From Carallia brachiata (lineage: Eukaryota > Streptophyta > Magnoliopsida > Malpighiales > Rhizophoraceae), in NCBI GenBank assembly GCA_021464245.1, contig JADCRB010000080.1, forward strand, positions 691,860 through 755,859: 64,000 nucleotides of DNA, given 5' to 3'. The notes beneath the pieces are model-generated. The model worked only from the letters and a program-made list of their open reading frames with translations, did not search any database and was not told where the DNA came from. Shown here in pieces: positions 24,997-38,399 of this stretch. The first letter of the stretch is position 1, and the number at the start of each line of letters is the position of its first letter. The position numbers and the translations under genes are program-made.

Positions 24997-27917
24997 GATA
25001 TGTTGAATTTTAGATCCGAAGATTCTTGAAGAATTTTACCTATCCAGGTTCATTTTAGGTTCCAGAGATGTATATACATATACCCTGTTGTAGTCGTTAG
25101 GACCACATGCACTGAGCTTTATGGATTACTCTAGCTACTTTACTAGAACAATTTTTTTTCCCACCATTTTGGTAAAAATCGATTAAATTTTGCTTAATTT
25201 TCCCATTAAATTATGGCCACAATCTGTGGCATTCAGTGGTGAAGCCTTGTGCATACATCCAGAGAATGATCCCCATATTTGTTTTTCAATTGGCAAGACA
25301 AAGTTTAGTGTAATCATAAGACTATTTTATCATGAAATAAAGGACATATGTTTTAGTCATAAAAATAATTTTTCCTGTAAGAATAAGAATAAAACTGTAT
25401 TTATCTAATTATTCTTTAAATTTACCGTGTAGAAGTTTCGTGCTCTCAATGAAATACTAAATAAAAGCTATAGGTCCACTTCATTTCTAATTTTTCCCGA
25501 CTACCTTTATTGTTCTAGAACAATGAAAACAAACCATATTTGAGCGTAGTTTCATGCATTACTAGGCAGATGCCTTATGCAATGTATTAGTTACAACTAT
25601 TTTTGTTTCCAGTTAATGGTCTCTAATTGGGATGCCAAAAGATGAATTCCAATACTAATGAGTTATAATCACAACCTATCTGATCCATCAGGGGAATTTT
25701 CCATACAATTAACATCTTATATATATATATCACTTGGCAATTGGGGATCGCTCCATCGTCCACAGTAAAAAACTGGGAACGCAAAAGGGGTGGTGGCACA
25801 TCCCTATCTAATCAAATAACATAATATAATCGTCTAACAGGTATTAATGGGTCGTCCTCTAATTCTATGCATCAACAGATTCACAGAACCATCATTTTCT
25901 GGGAGTTTGGTAGATTTAGCTGTAAGCATGTAACCGAAACTAAAACCAAGAATGCCGCCTTCAGGACTTGGCTTGTTACTTAGTCAACGATGCCCGTTGA
26001 AAAGATCCCGATCGAATCACTACCCTTCAAGCCATTCAATGATTCAAAGCATTTATTTATTTTTGATGACCAAAAGATTCAAAGCATTTATTGATCAACC
26101 GGATACAGTATCTCGAGATGAAGTAGGTAAATTAAGACTTTACCTATGGTCCAAATCATACAGATAGATAGCAAGTGCGAAAAATCGGCGTTAAATACTT
26201 TTCTTCCATCGGTCCAGATGAATGAGCTTCGTGGTAAGTCTATGCTTAACCATACGTCCTGTTAGAGTTTAAAACCTCCTTATGGTATCAATTTCCTTCT
26301 TTACAGGAAAAAAAATGGTTCATTATTAAATTCATGTTTTATATCTTAGGTATGGAGGAATAAATAGATGAGCAAAAATGTACGTAACTATTGAAATTAT
26401 TTATTATGCACGTAGATGTTTTTTTAGCATTCTCAAGATTGGCCAGGGAGAATTGTGTTGAACATATTGTATAGTGTGTTGGGTCGCTATACTAACCCAC
26501 AAAAGAGTAAATTCTCTAGTGCCCAACAAGTATAACAAGTTTCTCCAGCAATGATAGAGATACATCTAGTCCAACCAAATGCTTTAATAAAGAATTGAAC
26601 ATAATCTTTTAATTACTAGATTACATAAATTCTCAAAAGTGAGGCCAACCACAACATTCAAATGCTAGTAATATATAACTAGACATATATATACATGTAT
26701 AAAAGTGATAATGGACCATCTCTTTTCATTGGCCATTTTGATGCTTTTCCATAGTAGTTAATATAAAAGCACCGGCAATCAATTCTGTGATTCTTCAGGT
26801 GGGTGTTTCAACATTCCACTCTCGTCATTCTTTTCAAGGCTTCTTTACACTTGTTATCATGCATTGGAAGAGAAAATTAATTAAAATTTCTACTTAGTTT
26901 CAATCATTGCAAGAGAAACAAGTTATCTCATGCAAGCAAGGATAACAGGAAGCTGGATCACTGATTGCACCGACGGACCAATGATATTTCACATTTTTAT
27001 AATATTTATATATTCTTTATTTTTTTTGGTACATATATTCTTAATTTTTTTTTGTTGTAGATATTCTTGATTTTTTTTTTGTAGATATTCTTGATTTTTT
27101 CACATATAACATAATTTCATGAGTCAACCGTTGGGTCGATTCGAGTTAGAAGTCCATTTGGGTCTTTTAAAGAACTGGCCCATTCTATGATTCCATGGAT
27201 CAATTCAGTAGCCTGACTATTTGGGTTCAATAACATAAAAAAAAAAAAAAACAAAAAGATTAACCAAAAAAAACAAAAGAAAAGAATCGGAAAAAAAAAA
27301 ACGAACTGGTTGCCTGATGAAATTATGTCAGGAAAAAAGGTCGGAAAGTCTGATTCTCACCACTTCTAAATTCCTGCTCCCCGACTTGTAATATGGGCGT
27401 CACTTAAGACTAAAGAAAAAAAAATCCAAAGAGAAGAAGAAAATTAAGGAAAGCGATTAAATGCTGTCCACATGAGATAACATTAAATCCATATAACGCC
27501 GTGCCGAAAAGGAAGCACTAATTCTTGTTCCCATGTCTTTAGACTTTTAAGCTTTAATGGTTACGAGGACCTGCGCATGTAAATGGAAACACAGCTTATA
27601 TTGTTTGCGCTGAATTTTCAAGCTAATGATGACCCATTTTGCACTTTATATATGTCATTTCAATGGCCCCATTTTGGCTTTAATACGTGCCGGCATTCAA
27701 ATGGAAACGACCTTTGCGTTAGGTCAGGTGGCTTATGCTCTGCCCTGTAATGTGACAATGGGACCATGGCAGACTTGTATGGCTTGGAAAAGTTTATAAT
27801 TAAGGGTAATTCCTGTATGGAAGGCTTTAATAATACTGGATTGTGTTACAAGTGTATGTTGAAGTAGTGCACGTCTTTATCATTATTTTTTTCTTCAATA
27901 ATAATAATAATAATAAT

Positions 27918-28485
27918 TTCTTTTAAAAGAAAATTAATAGTAATTATTATATATTTGGTGTACAATAATAATAACTCTTGCCGTCAATCATAAGGTGAAA
28001 AAAGTTCTTAATCAACCCATGGATTTCCTTTTTTTTTTTTTTTTTTCTTTCTGAGTGCTGAAATTTGAATTTTGATTTCAACAACTAAAAATGCAAATTG
28101 CTCCACTAACAGACCATGTTACTGATACCTCAATCCATGAATTTCTCAAATTATGATGGGTTATCAGCCCAAGAAAAAAAGAGAGAGCCTTGCGTCCATA
28201 TAACAAAAAACCAAAGGTACTGGATACTCCCGACCTCAAGCACGGACAATGTCATGCCATCCACAAGAGGAGAGGCTGGTTCTGTGTTGTTTGCACAGCG
28301 AGCGGGGCACTGGGGCCTAATAACAGTTAGCTCTCTTCTGGACTTTTTCGAGGCCCAAAAGAAACGATTCATTTCTAGCGTTGCTGCAATCCCGTGTGGA
28401 TCGCACACCTTTTTTTGCCTTGTACAATAATAATCCATACACTTATTGAAAGAAAATGGGCCGTAGCCCATAATCAGAGTAGAAC
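27918..28485. repeat. Segmental duplication, copy A
   Basis: Aligns with 30556-31522. Shared blocks include TATATTTGGTGTACAATAA, AATCAACCCATGGATTTCC, GTTAGCTCTC-TCTGGAC, and a 23-bp identical block at the right end (28457-28479) containing TGGGCCGTAGCCCA. Open frames on both strands (28116-28471) have no recognisable domain. This copy lacks the SINE found in copy B. Confidence 0.8.
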
Positions 28486-28697
28486 AAAGAAAAAATCTAG
28501 AAAATCAATGTACTACTTCTAATGAAGTGGTTTGGTTGGCTAAAGTACTCCAAATCCATATAAGAAATCATGAGTTCAAGCGAAGTTAGACGTCAGACTT
28601 CTCTCAGTGTGAGTTCTATTATAATCATTTGAAGAACCCAATTCTATTATTTTTAATTGGGACACTAAATTTTTTTAGTTATTTTTGAATTACTTTG

Positions 28698-29251
28698 TGG
28701 AAGTTGTTTTACTCATCCTTAAAGTTAAGCAGCACAGCTCATCCCCAAATAGATGATTAGATTGAGTCACTGAATAGGATTTTGGGTAACCTTATCCAAA
28801 GTATTGGTGAAGGCAAACTAAAGTAATATGACTTTACCTTAATTCAAGTAGAGTTTGCCTACATAGTTCATAGTTTTAAAGAAAAGTCTTCTTTTATATT
28901 TTTTTACAAAAAGTGTTTGCAACATGGTTTGGATTTGATTAAGCTTATTCAAATCTTAGGCCTTAGTATTGCGGCTGAGAAATTACAGAGTAGCTGCAGT
29001 TAGTCCAAGTTAAAGTGAAAAAGAAGTTAGAGATCGCTAATAAGAAGTACAAGAAAGCTGCAAATAAACATCCAAGGAGCCAGTTATTCTAAGAAAGTGA
29101 GATGATCATGATGTTCCTTTGTAAGAAGTGGCTTCTAGTTGGTTCCGACAACAAGTTGCAGTTTAAGAAGTATGGTCATTATCAAATCCTGAAAAAGATT
29201 AATGATAATCCCCACGTGATTCTAGAAGACTTGTCTTTAAACCATATTTAG
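28698..29251 (+). mobile_element. Ty3/gypsy integrase relic
   Basis: Conceptual translation with stops gives the integrase tail of a Ty3/gypsy Pol. First comes SSTAHPQIDD, then LNRILGNLIQSIG, then QVEFAY. After a frameshift follow KKKLEIANKKYKKAANKHPR and KKYGHYQILKKINDNPHV. Family elements have the same order (TAHPQTDGQTE ... NRTLGNLIRS ... KYGPYKILKKINDNAYV). There are several internal stops and one frameshift. No LTRs were found, so this is a fragment. A SINE-like stretch with a GAGTTCAAGC B-box-like motif lies just upstream (about 28517-28625). Confidence 0.78.
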
Positions 29252-30555
29252 AATATTCGAAGTATATTTTCAACATATTCTTTAAATGTTTTGGAATATA
29301 ATAAAATTATTCTAATTTCTTTTTTATTTTGATTTTATCATTAAAGTATTTCTTATTTTAGTTATAGAATTCAATTATAAATAAATATGTAATGTGAAGA
29401 CTAATAATTGTCTTTCGTATTATTTTTCTCTTTAAGAAGTTTCTTTTCCTAAACCTTAATCATATAACAAAGAGTGTAATAGTTGAAGAAAAAGATCATA
29501 AACAACATACGAAATTGTAACCAGTTGATAAACACCCATGTCTTGCCTTTACCAACACAGCAATTTCAGCAACAGGATAATCAACATCACGGAGAACACC
29601 AAAAACTAGCCCAGGTAAAATCAGCAAAGAAAACCCATAACGACTTAAAGCAGAGCCCCACTTCATAAAAAGATAGTCCAGAGTACTGTCTCAAAGAGAA
29701 GTGGACAATAATATTCTCCCAAAACCATTGGGAGAGGGTCATTGGTATTCCACAGGGAAGGTCATTGGTTTACCTCTGATAGAAGTAGCCCAATGCATTT
29801 ACTAGTGCCACCTTAGTGCACGGAAAATGGTTTACCACTTTCAGCTGGGGTGATAGTGGGCGCTGGGAATAAAAGGAACTTAGAAAGAAACCAACAACAT
29901 ATTGTTTTTGTACACATCTCCTTCATCGTCCCGTCATTGTGTCATGTTATTGTTATAAACAATTTTTGGAAAAATTTACCCCCAAAATTTGTTTTTATTA
30001 AAAAACATACCAACTTATTAAAAATTACTAAAACCATATTATACTATCGATGTTGTATAAAAAAACATACTCTATTAAGTAGCCTTTAGCAAAAGTTTAA
30101 TTATATAACAAAAATGTCATTATAATATTTTAAAAGGACCAAAATGCCCTCATATACTAATATTGGCTAAATAAAAATATAATTAACAAAAAAAATAAAA
30201 AAAATCTTAGATTTTCTGCCAAGGAGAAATGCAAGAGGTATCTATGGTGGAGGGCTATGTTGATTGTGCTTCCATCTCCACCAGCCACCTCCTGCCATAA
30301 TTCCTAGCAGTTCATGATCATGTCACAACCACAACAGCATTTGTTTTCATGTCTTATCTAACGAATAAGCTGCCCTCAAAATGGAAAAAGAAAAAGAATC
30401 TCGATCTTTATATTTTCTCAAAATTGTAAGTCATAAATACAAAGATACAATTCATTGTTTGAAGATGAAAAGATTTAGAAAAGTTGCAAACCCCTCAAAA
30501 AAGCTCAAAATGATCAAAGAAGTATGCTACACAGCACTCCTTTATTACAAGCTCT
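29252..30555. other. Intergenic region, no gene seen
   Basis: AT-rich, with short unsupported open frames at 29483, 29850 and 30381. I see no domain, RNA gene or complete repeat. Confidence 0.45.
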
Positions 30556-31522
30556 TTCTTTCAAAAGAAAATTAATAATAGTAATTATTATATATTTGGT
30601 GTACAATAACAAATGCTCTTGCCGGCAATCATAAGGCGAAAGATGGTCTTAATCAACCCATGGATTTCCCTTTTTTTTTTTTTTTGGAGTGCCAAAATTT
30701 GAATCCTGATTGTTGTAATTAAAAAGCCCAACTGCTCTGCTATCAGGATCACGTGGCTAATTGTTTAGCCCATGAATTTCTCACCACTGTTGATCGTTTA
30801 TCAGCCCAATAAAAAGAGGACCAGTGAATACTGGTGCGAGTGGAAGGGACTCGTCATCGCTTAACCAGAGGTCTCGAGTTTGAGTTCCTGAGAATACAGT
30901 CGCGTTAAATATTCACTGAGAGACTTTTACCGCTCTTCGGGGTCATGTCCGAATCGATACAGATTAGTCAACTCATTAAACTGAATACTGAACAGTTTTA
31001 GACAAAAAAAAAAAAAGAGATGACCTCACGTCGCAAGAATCAAAGGTCCTGGATGCTCCCAACCGACTCGTCGATTTTACAAGTTATATGCGTTGGCTTT
31101 TGCATTTTTTTTTTTCAATTTTTTGATTTGTAGGGACGAGGAATTGAATCATTAATTTAAAATTAAGAGTTTGGGTAACTATATTATCAAATCTTATAGT
31201 TAGATTAATGCAACAATATTTTGTGTTTAAAAAAAAAAAATTCTTATAGCTTGATATAGCTAGTGGCAGATAGGTTGGTTTCTCCAATATGTGTAGAGTG
31301 CTCATTTTCGGGTTCTTGACTTATGGTAGGCATTGTGTTGTTTGCATAATAGGCCACTCAGGCGTTAAAAGAAGTTAGCTCTCGTCTGGACTTTTTCGAG
31401 GCCGGAAAGAGACGATTCGTTTCTAGTTTTGCCGCAATCGGTGTGGATCGCAGGACTCTTTGCCTCGTATCATCCACATACGTTGAAAAGAAACTGGGCC
31501 GTAGCCCATAATCAGAGAAGAA
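30556..31522. repeat. Segmental duplication, copy B (with SINE)
   Basis: Diverged second copy of 27918-28485, longer because of a SINE (30820-31015) and about 200 bp of extra sequence around 31080-31310. The right-end block with TGGGCCGTAGCCCA is at 31495-31517. Confidence 0.8.
30820..31015 (+). mobile_element. tRNA-derived SINE
   Basis: About 195 bp. It begins with an A-box-like TGGTGCGAGTGG, has a B-box-like GGTCTCGAGTTTGAGTTCC about 35 bp on, and ends in a run of 13 A. AAAAAGAG-type sequence occurs on both sides as a probable target-site duplication. Copy A of the segmental duplication has the empty site, with AAAAAAAGAGAGAG at the matching position, so the insertion is younger than the duplication. 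Confidence 0.78.
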
Positions 31523-34500
31523 TGGAGGAACTCTCGGGCAACACTCTTATTCTCCATTTTTTGTTTTCACCAAAAAAAAAAAAATCTAAAAAATCACCGC
31601 GGATCTTGTGGTCTAAGGAGAGTTTCGTCCATTTATCAAATAAAAAGTTTTTAGTTCGAATCTTTACTAAGTCATTTGGTAGAGTTAAACCTACCATATG
31701 GAATGTGCTTCTCGAAACGCAATAATCTTTTATTATACCAGCTTTCGCATATTTCAACCAAAATATGAAATCTAGAAGATCAATGTCAGAAAAGAAAAAT
31801 CAATGTCTTCCATTGTTAGAAATCCCAATTGAACGGCCCCCTTTCTCTACCCATTGGCAGTAATTTGAATTAATGACAATTGATGCCAATTGCTAGGCTG
31901 GCAAAGAAATTTGACTGATATTCTAGAAAAGATTGAATTCCCTTTTCATTTTTCAGTATAATTTTTCCTTCTTGTAACATCCTTGCGCTGTACGTGCCCA
32001 TGGTACTTGCAAACAAACTGCTCCAAGTAGATGAAGCTGGGTGAAAGTCCACTTTATCCTCGCGGAAACCATCCATAACCAGAATACTCACGTAACAGTA
32101 AGCAATCTTGTGTATTAGATTGGTGTAACCATAGACCTAGAATATAAAGTAGAAGGTTTTCTAACCTTTTCTTTTTGGTCCATTAAGATATTAATTAAGC
32201 CGTGAGCTCTACAATAAAAGTAATCTACTTCATTCTCATAAATTTTTTAGTCATTCCGAGAATTCAATACCCAGACCTAAAAAATATAGATGTAAGTTTT
32301 TCACCAAGAATAATTATCCTCGTGTCTACTTGTTTTCAAGTGCAAAAAACAAAAATGATTATCCCCCACACCTACTTCTAAAGAATGTGCTTATTGCTTA
32401 GCGTTGGGAGCAAAAATTATTGGTTAGATGGAATTTGTGTTCTTGACAAGTCTCATATCCGAGTACACATTAAGGCTTAATTGTGCGTTCAAAGACGAAA
32501 ACATTTTAAATGTCGTAGTTATATGGCGTGTTTTTATTTGGCACATAGACATATATACCCTGCAAATCCCTGCCAACATTTCAACCACGAACTTGCACGT
32601 GCTTAGACACCTTGTCCACTGACGTTTGTCTGTTGCATTTTGTTTCCTAATTTGACGGGGGGATAATATCTCCAAAGAGTCCACCATCCCAGATTCAGTC
32701 TTCTTGCAGATATGAACATGTTTGCTTGCACGGTTGGACAGCTATAATTTACTGTTATATGCAGAAAAATCACAAGTCACAAGCACTAATCTTAAAGCCA
32801 GTCTTGACGAAAATAATCTTGTCCGATTCTAGATTGTCTTGATGGACTATTGAGAAAGAATCTGACCCACAAGAGAAAATTTAAACAATTTAAGTAGTTA
32901 TAAAGTACAAATAGTTTATCTTTATCAATTAATTTATTAGCACCGTATCAGAGATGCGGTCAGTTTTTTAAATTTTCTTTCTTAATTGTAATATAGGCTT
33001 TGCCTTCCCTTAAAATAAAAAAAAACAAAAAAAAAAAGTTATAAAGCAGTGCTATATTGTCCGAATTTGGGTATGCTTGAAAATATGAAAACCATTGGGA
33101 CTGCAACGGTAACGGAAATACATGATTTCGAGAAAAAAAAAATTCATCTCTCTTGGTTATAAATAAATAATATTTCCAGCTACCTTGGAACGGCTTATCG
33201 CTGGTTTTCCAAATTTCTACGCCCCACTAAAAATCAAGGATAAATAAAAAAAACAAATAATATTTCGTGAATAATTACGCGAGGTGCTTTATGTATTTAT
33301 ATATGGGGAGCAATTAACTTTCCCAGCTCCAATAAACCCATTTTCTTATAGGATTTCAGGATTTGATGTTCAAATTGTGAGAAAGTGAGGATCCATGAGA
33401 TAAATTTACGATCCATCGGCTCGCGTCCACGTAAAATAGAGATAGGATTTACATATACGGCGACTAAATTCCTAATGGTCGGCTGCTTGTAGTTATAGAC
33501 GACATAAACAAAATCAATTTGATGTGACGGGGAGCAAATAGTCATGTAACACCCTTTCAATTAAATTCAAACTAGAAAGTTACATGTAGAGAAATTTGAT
33601 TGAGAAAGGAATGGACAGGAGCACAACCAACTAATTACCTTTTTTTTTTTCCTTTTTATTATTATTAAAAAAATAATAAGTAAAAGTAATACACGACAGA
33701 TTTATTAAAAAAAATTGTGTATTCAACCAAAAAAAAAAATTGTGTAAATTATCACATGAAATCAACAAAGTTATTTACGCTGAATCGGAGATGGAGCAAA
33801 TCTCACAAATCCAATTATATTACCAAAGTATTCTCAATTTTATAAAATTGATTTACTGTTTAGTTCCATTATTTGATTTGACATGATTTGACATGATCTC
33901 GTCTCCTTGATATCTTAGATGAGGTGGTCTAGCTCCTTTCCCAACCCAACTGCGTAAGTAAGGATTCAACTAGATGTTGCTTGTAAAAACAGAATTTTCA
34001 AGAGTGGTTGAAGTCTTAAATTTCACCCTCAAATTCTTGCAAAAAAAAAAATGATCTTTATTACCGACATGCTAATTAAAAAAAAAAAAAAAAAACGGCG
34101 ATCCTCTTTAGGCCCTGAATGCTGCTTTATCTTTAAACAGAAACAACGTGTTTGGGCCACTAGTTACAAAATTGAGTGATAACGTTTTCTGTGGTAGCCA
34201 TGCTCAAAAGGGTCCTCGAAAAAGCTATTAATCATTACCAAGTTCTACTTAACAATTTAATGACACAGAAATGCTTACACATTGTAGCTTACTAAATTAT
34301 CTAATGGTGATGTTTCATGTATCCCCGCGTTGCTGGCAATATCTTTGTAAACAGATTTCAGACTTCTATTGCGAACCTTTGACATGATAGAAGCTTAGTT
34401 TTTCCACAACTAGTTGGACATAGAATCATTACGCTACCACGCAGTTTAGTGGGTCAATCGTTATAAAATTTCATTATGCAACTCAATTTTATATAACAAC

Positions 34501-37157
34501 AACATAATTAATTTATCTAATAAGATTTAGTAATTTTTTTTTTAAATTTTAATTGTCTAATGATTTATATCATTTTATACTATTGAGTTGAAAAGACTCG
34601 TATTACTTTATTCATATATGAATACTGCTATCTAATATCTTTTAACATTATAATCGGTGTTAACCTTTATTTCACCAAAAATAAAATCACATGCATAAGG
34701 ATGAAGGAATTTTTTTTTTGAAATGAGTGAGATTAAAGTGATACAAAACATTTTTTCTTGATCTCATTTTAATCTCATTTAACTTACATCTACCCAGTAT
34801 TTCCCTTTTGATCGATCCGCCCTTGGCCTTATAAGAACTTATCAGTCCTTTTAAATGTATGTAAACCCCATAATTTTTGTTTAAGATCTCTATTTTCTTT
34901 TAAATTCATCCTTACTAATTTTTTTTGTCCCCTCTATTATAAATTTGCCCAGCCAAAATAATCTTCTAGATCCGTCTATGCACGGAATCATGTTAGCTAA
35001 ATGGCCAATCAATTCACTAATAACGGAAATGATATATCAATATTGTTCGCCTTAATTTCAATAATATGTAGGCCAAAGCCAGCAATTCGTGTTCCATACA
35101 CACACGACATATAAATGTAGAGTATCAATCAATGCCCATCTCAAACTTCTTTGATCCCAACAATGTACCTTCATGATTCTATTACAGAACATATAAGAGG
35201 GTCCAGATTTCGTACACATGAACATGATCAGTGAAATAAAATGTGTGAATGCACAGAGTCACTTTTCTTTTAAGAATATATGCATTATTATTATTATTAT
35301 TACTACTATTATTGCTAATATTATTTATTGTTATTGTTGTTGTTATTATTATTATTATTGCAAGCTATTTAACGGACCCTCTAGTCTAATTTAAGAAGTA
35401 ATTATTTTACAGTTTTAGATTACTTGAATAATGCAATGATCAAATTCAGGTAAACTATGAGAGGAGAAAAAGAAAACAATTAAGTTCACTTGAAAATCTA
35501 TAATTAAGAATGATTAGAACAATTAAATCTCACATAAACTTTAGTTTACAATAAAAAGAAATGACTATAAAAATTTTAATTTGTCAACTCTAATTAAATT
35601 TGTTATTAATTTTTTTGTTTAAAAATAATAAAATAAAGGTAATACTTTATAGTTTTATCATAAAAATTACTATAATTATATTATAATGTGAATTAGACCT
35701 TTATATCAAATTTACGTAAAAACAAACTCTACGACATTCAACAAAAATCATTAGCCTCTCTTAAAATTTGGAAGACTCACGTTTAATTAATTTAACACTT
35801 TTACGAGTATTCAAATTTCATGATAATTCTTCTTTCATATACATACAAAGTCGGGTCAATTGCAAAAAACAATGGAATGATCGCATTATTATCTCTTGGT
35901 TGTTGAGTACCGATGTAAACCTGTTGGACAGATAAGCAACAACCACGTCCGACGGAAAATCCTAACAAAACAGCTTTCCACTCTCTAGCACATGTTAGCC
36001 AGCATAAAAACCTAACTCTAGGCTTCATTCAAAGAAGAGGAAAATTGGAATCTTTTTACAGGATCATCCATGGAAAAGAATACACGTGGCTAATCTTCCG
36101 ACACTAAAAAAGAAAAAAGAAAAAAGAGTCTAGAAGAGACTAAAGGCCACTTAGGCGTAGTTTGCCTCGGAGTCCGGCACCTCATGTCTGTCGGCTGCGA
36201 CTTTGAGCCAAATTGTAATATTACTTGATGAGGTAAAATATCTAGAATAGTTTTAATATTTAATTTAATTTTATTAAATAATAATAAGATAATTATATAA
36301 CTTATTAAATAAATTTGATAATTTATTTTTTTAAAATTTTAATTATTTAATAATATATATCACTATATATTACTATTTTTTTATTGACTATTTTCAAAGA
36401 AATACTGTATTCTTATTTTATTTTTATTTAAATATTATTATTTCTTATTTTACTTTTTAGAAATCTCCAGTTCAAATGTTGGTTAAAAAAAAAAGATTCA
36501 AATCAAAATCATATTGAAAAGCTATTACACACATGATTTTTTTAATTAACTCTAATATAAAATCGATCTTTTTTTTTCTTGTCTTAGAGATGACTTTAAT
36601 ACGTGTATAAAGAAAAAAGAGAGGCAAAAGTTTTTTTGTTTACTTTATTTAATCAAGCAACAAGTTTTAATTCTGTTTCTCAACAAAATTTAGTTCTACT
36701 CCTTTCTCTTCTTGTAATGATTTTTGGTCTCTAACTCTAACTGCATTTAATTTTTGAATTAAAAGGCAGAAATATTTGTTAAAAGACCAAGACATCATAG
36801 GCAATTAATACAATAGTCTTCAATTAACAAAAAATAATATAATAAAATTATTCCCTTTTTTTATAAAATCTTAATTTGCGTATCTTTCTAATTTATATGT
36901 TAAAAAAAGAATCCGGTTACAAAGAGAGACGTTTACATACAATATAATATATGATGTACATACAATTCAATATAAGGTACAAACAATATTTTTAAAGACT
37001 TTATTTATATTTTATATTAAATATATTAAATTTATGTACATTTTTTCTTAACTATATACAAATGATATTTTTGCCAATAAATAATAAAAAATAAAAACTA
37101 AATAAGATTGACCACTTGTCTCCCTCCCTTGTCTTTCTCCGTAATTTTTTCCTAGTA
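31523..37157. other. Intergenic region, no gene seen
   Basis: Highly AT-rich. It includes an ATT/GTT trinucleotide stretch at about 35284-35361 and two copies of a dispersed AT-rich repeat (about 34518-34585 and 36315-36375). The open frames at 31870, 32424, 33297 and 35801 show no family similarity that I recognise. Confidence 0.5.
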
Positions 37158-37376
37158 GTGTGTTTAAATTGATAGAAATAGAATAGAAAAGAAAATAAAT
37201 AAAAAATAGTACAGTAATAATAATATTATAATTGATAAAAAGTAATGATTAAAAAATTATAAAAAAGAAAATAAATAGTAATTTGTGAGAAAAATAAAAA
37301 TTAATTATTTAAATTAATAAAAAATATTTTTCTTTTATTTTCTTTTTTGTTTCCTTTATATCATTGCCAAACACAG
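37158..37376. mobile_element. Possible MITE with GTGTTT-type terminal inverted repeats
   Basis: The left end reads GTGTGTTTAAATTGATAGAA. The right end, read on the minus strand, is TGTGTTTGGCAATGATATAA. A purine/AT-rich core of about 220 bp lies between, with AAGAAAATAAATAAAAAAT-like arms. Target duplications were not resolved. It lies about 240 bp upstream of the LOR start codon. Confidence 0.4.
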
Positions 37377-37473
37377 CATAAAAGAAAGTTGCTGGAGCCT
37401 TTAATGAAGCAAGAATGCCCTTGCCACGCGCCACACGCGCAGATCTCCCTTCTAGCGTCAGCAACGTGTAGCT

Positions 37474-37482
37474 ATATATAAG
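37474..37482 (+). promoter_or_regulatory. TATA-box of the LOR gene
   Basis: TATATATAA about 135-143 bp upstream of the ATG at 37617. A GA-rich leader and an (AT)n run (37586-37605) follow within the likely 5' UTR. Confidence 0.5.
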
Positions 37483-37616
37483 AAGACTCGAAATCATCAT
37501 CCCATGTCTTAAGAACCAAAGCTTAAAACATTTCCTCTAGAGCTCTAAGAAGACCAGAGAGAGAGAGATACAATATATGCGTGTATATATATATATATAT
37601 ATATACTGAAGCAAAG

Positions 37617-38399
37617 ATGATATTTGGCTTGAAGTCATGGTCAAGATCAGTCCATGATGAAGGGAATCAACAAGATCAGCCGGAGATTAACACCGACCAT
37701 GATGGAAACCGTAAATCATTAACGGTGTGGAGAAAGTCATTGATAACAAGCTGCAACGGGTTTACTGTATTTAATTCCAATGGGGAGTTAGCTTATCGAG
37801 TTGATAGTTACATTGATCATCCTGAGGAACTCACTCTCATGGATTCCTCCGGAAAACCCATCTTCACAATTCATCGCCGCAAGGTAACTCAATAGCAATT
37901 TTGTTCCTTTTTTTTTTTAGCTTTGATTCCATGAACCCCATGAATTTTTTCTGCATGTTAAGTATGTTTAAGTGATATGTAATTAATCACTGGTTGAATT
38001 TGACAGAAGCTTGGAATACTAGTGGATCGCTGGCTTGTGTATGAAGGGGAAGGAGGGAATTCTTGTACGACAAACAAAGAATCAAACAAGCCAATTTGGT
38101 GCGTGAGAAAGCAGAACAACATGTTGTTACAACCGAACCACAAAGTTCTTGCACATGTTTTCAGGGGAAAGTCGGAGAAATTAAGACATGCTTATGTAAT
38201 AGAAGGTTCTTATGCGAATAGATCATGCAAAGTGTTAGATGGGTCGTCGAGGAGGGTGGTGGCGGAGATCAAGAGAAAAGAAGCCATGGTTGTTGGCGTT
38301 TCTTTTGGGATAGATGTTTTTGCTTTGGTTGTAGAGCCTGGATATCACGCTGGATTTGCTATGGCTCTAGTTTTGGTGCTGGATCAAATGTTTTCCTGA
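37617..38399 (+). CDS. LURP-one-related (LOR) protein
   Basis: Two exons, 37617-37883 and 38007-38399, give 219 residues. The ATG at 37617 is preferred because the upstream in-frame ATG at 37581 would add only a low-complexity peptide read from the (AT)n run. The protein is one LOR (DUF567, Tubby C-terminal-like) domain, seen in LTVWRKSLITSCNGFTVFNS, ELAYRVDSY, LTLMDSSGKPIFTIHRRK, WLVYEGEG and VSFGIDVFALVVEPG. The single intron after the HRRK segment is typical of the family. LOR proteins include LURP1, which Arabidopsis needs for basal defence against an oomycete; their biochemistry is unclear. The gene is tail-to-tail with the next gene, 779 bp away. The family is certain, the function of this member is inferred. 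Confidence 0.92.

Larger units (their letters stand above)
22334..27917. other. Intergenic region, no gene seen
   Basis: AT-rich, without a supported gene. It contains the poly-G run (23817-23865), the tandem duplication at 24816-24996, and short T-rich tandem copies of TAGATATTCTTGATTTTTTT at about 27056-27098. The open frames at 22505, 23584, 25190 and 25952 are short and show no domain. Confidence 0.5.

Noticed and set aside
28116..28471. Overlapping open frames of about 105 codons on both strands
   Set aside because: They lie in copy A of the segmental duplication, are not preserved as open frames in copy B, and show no domain.
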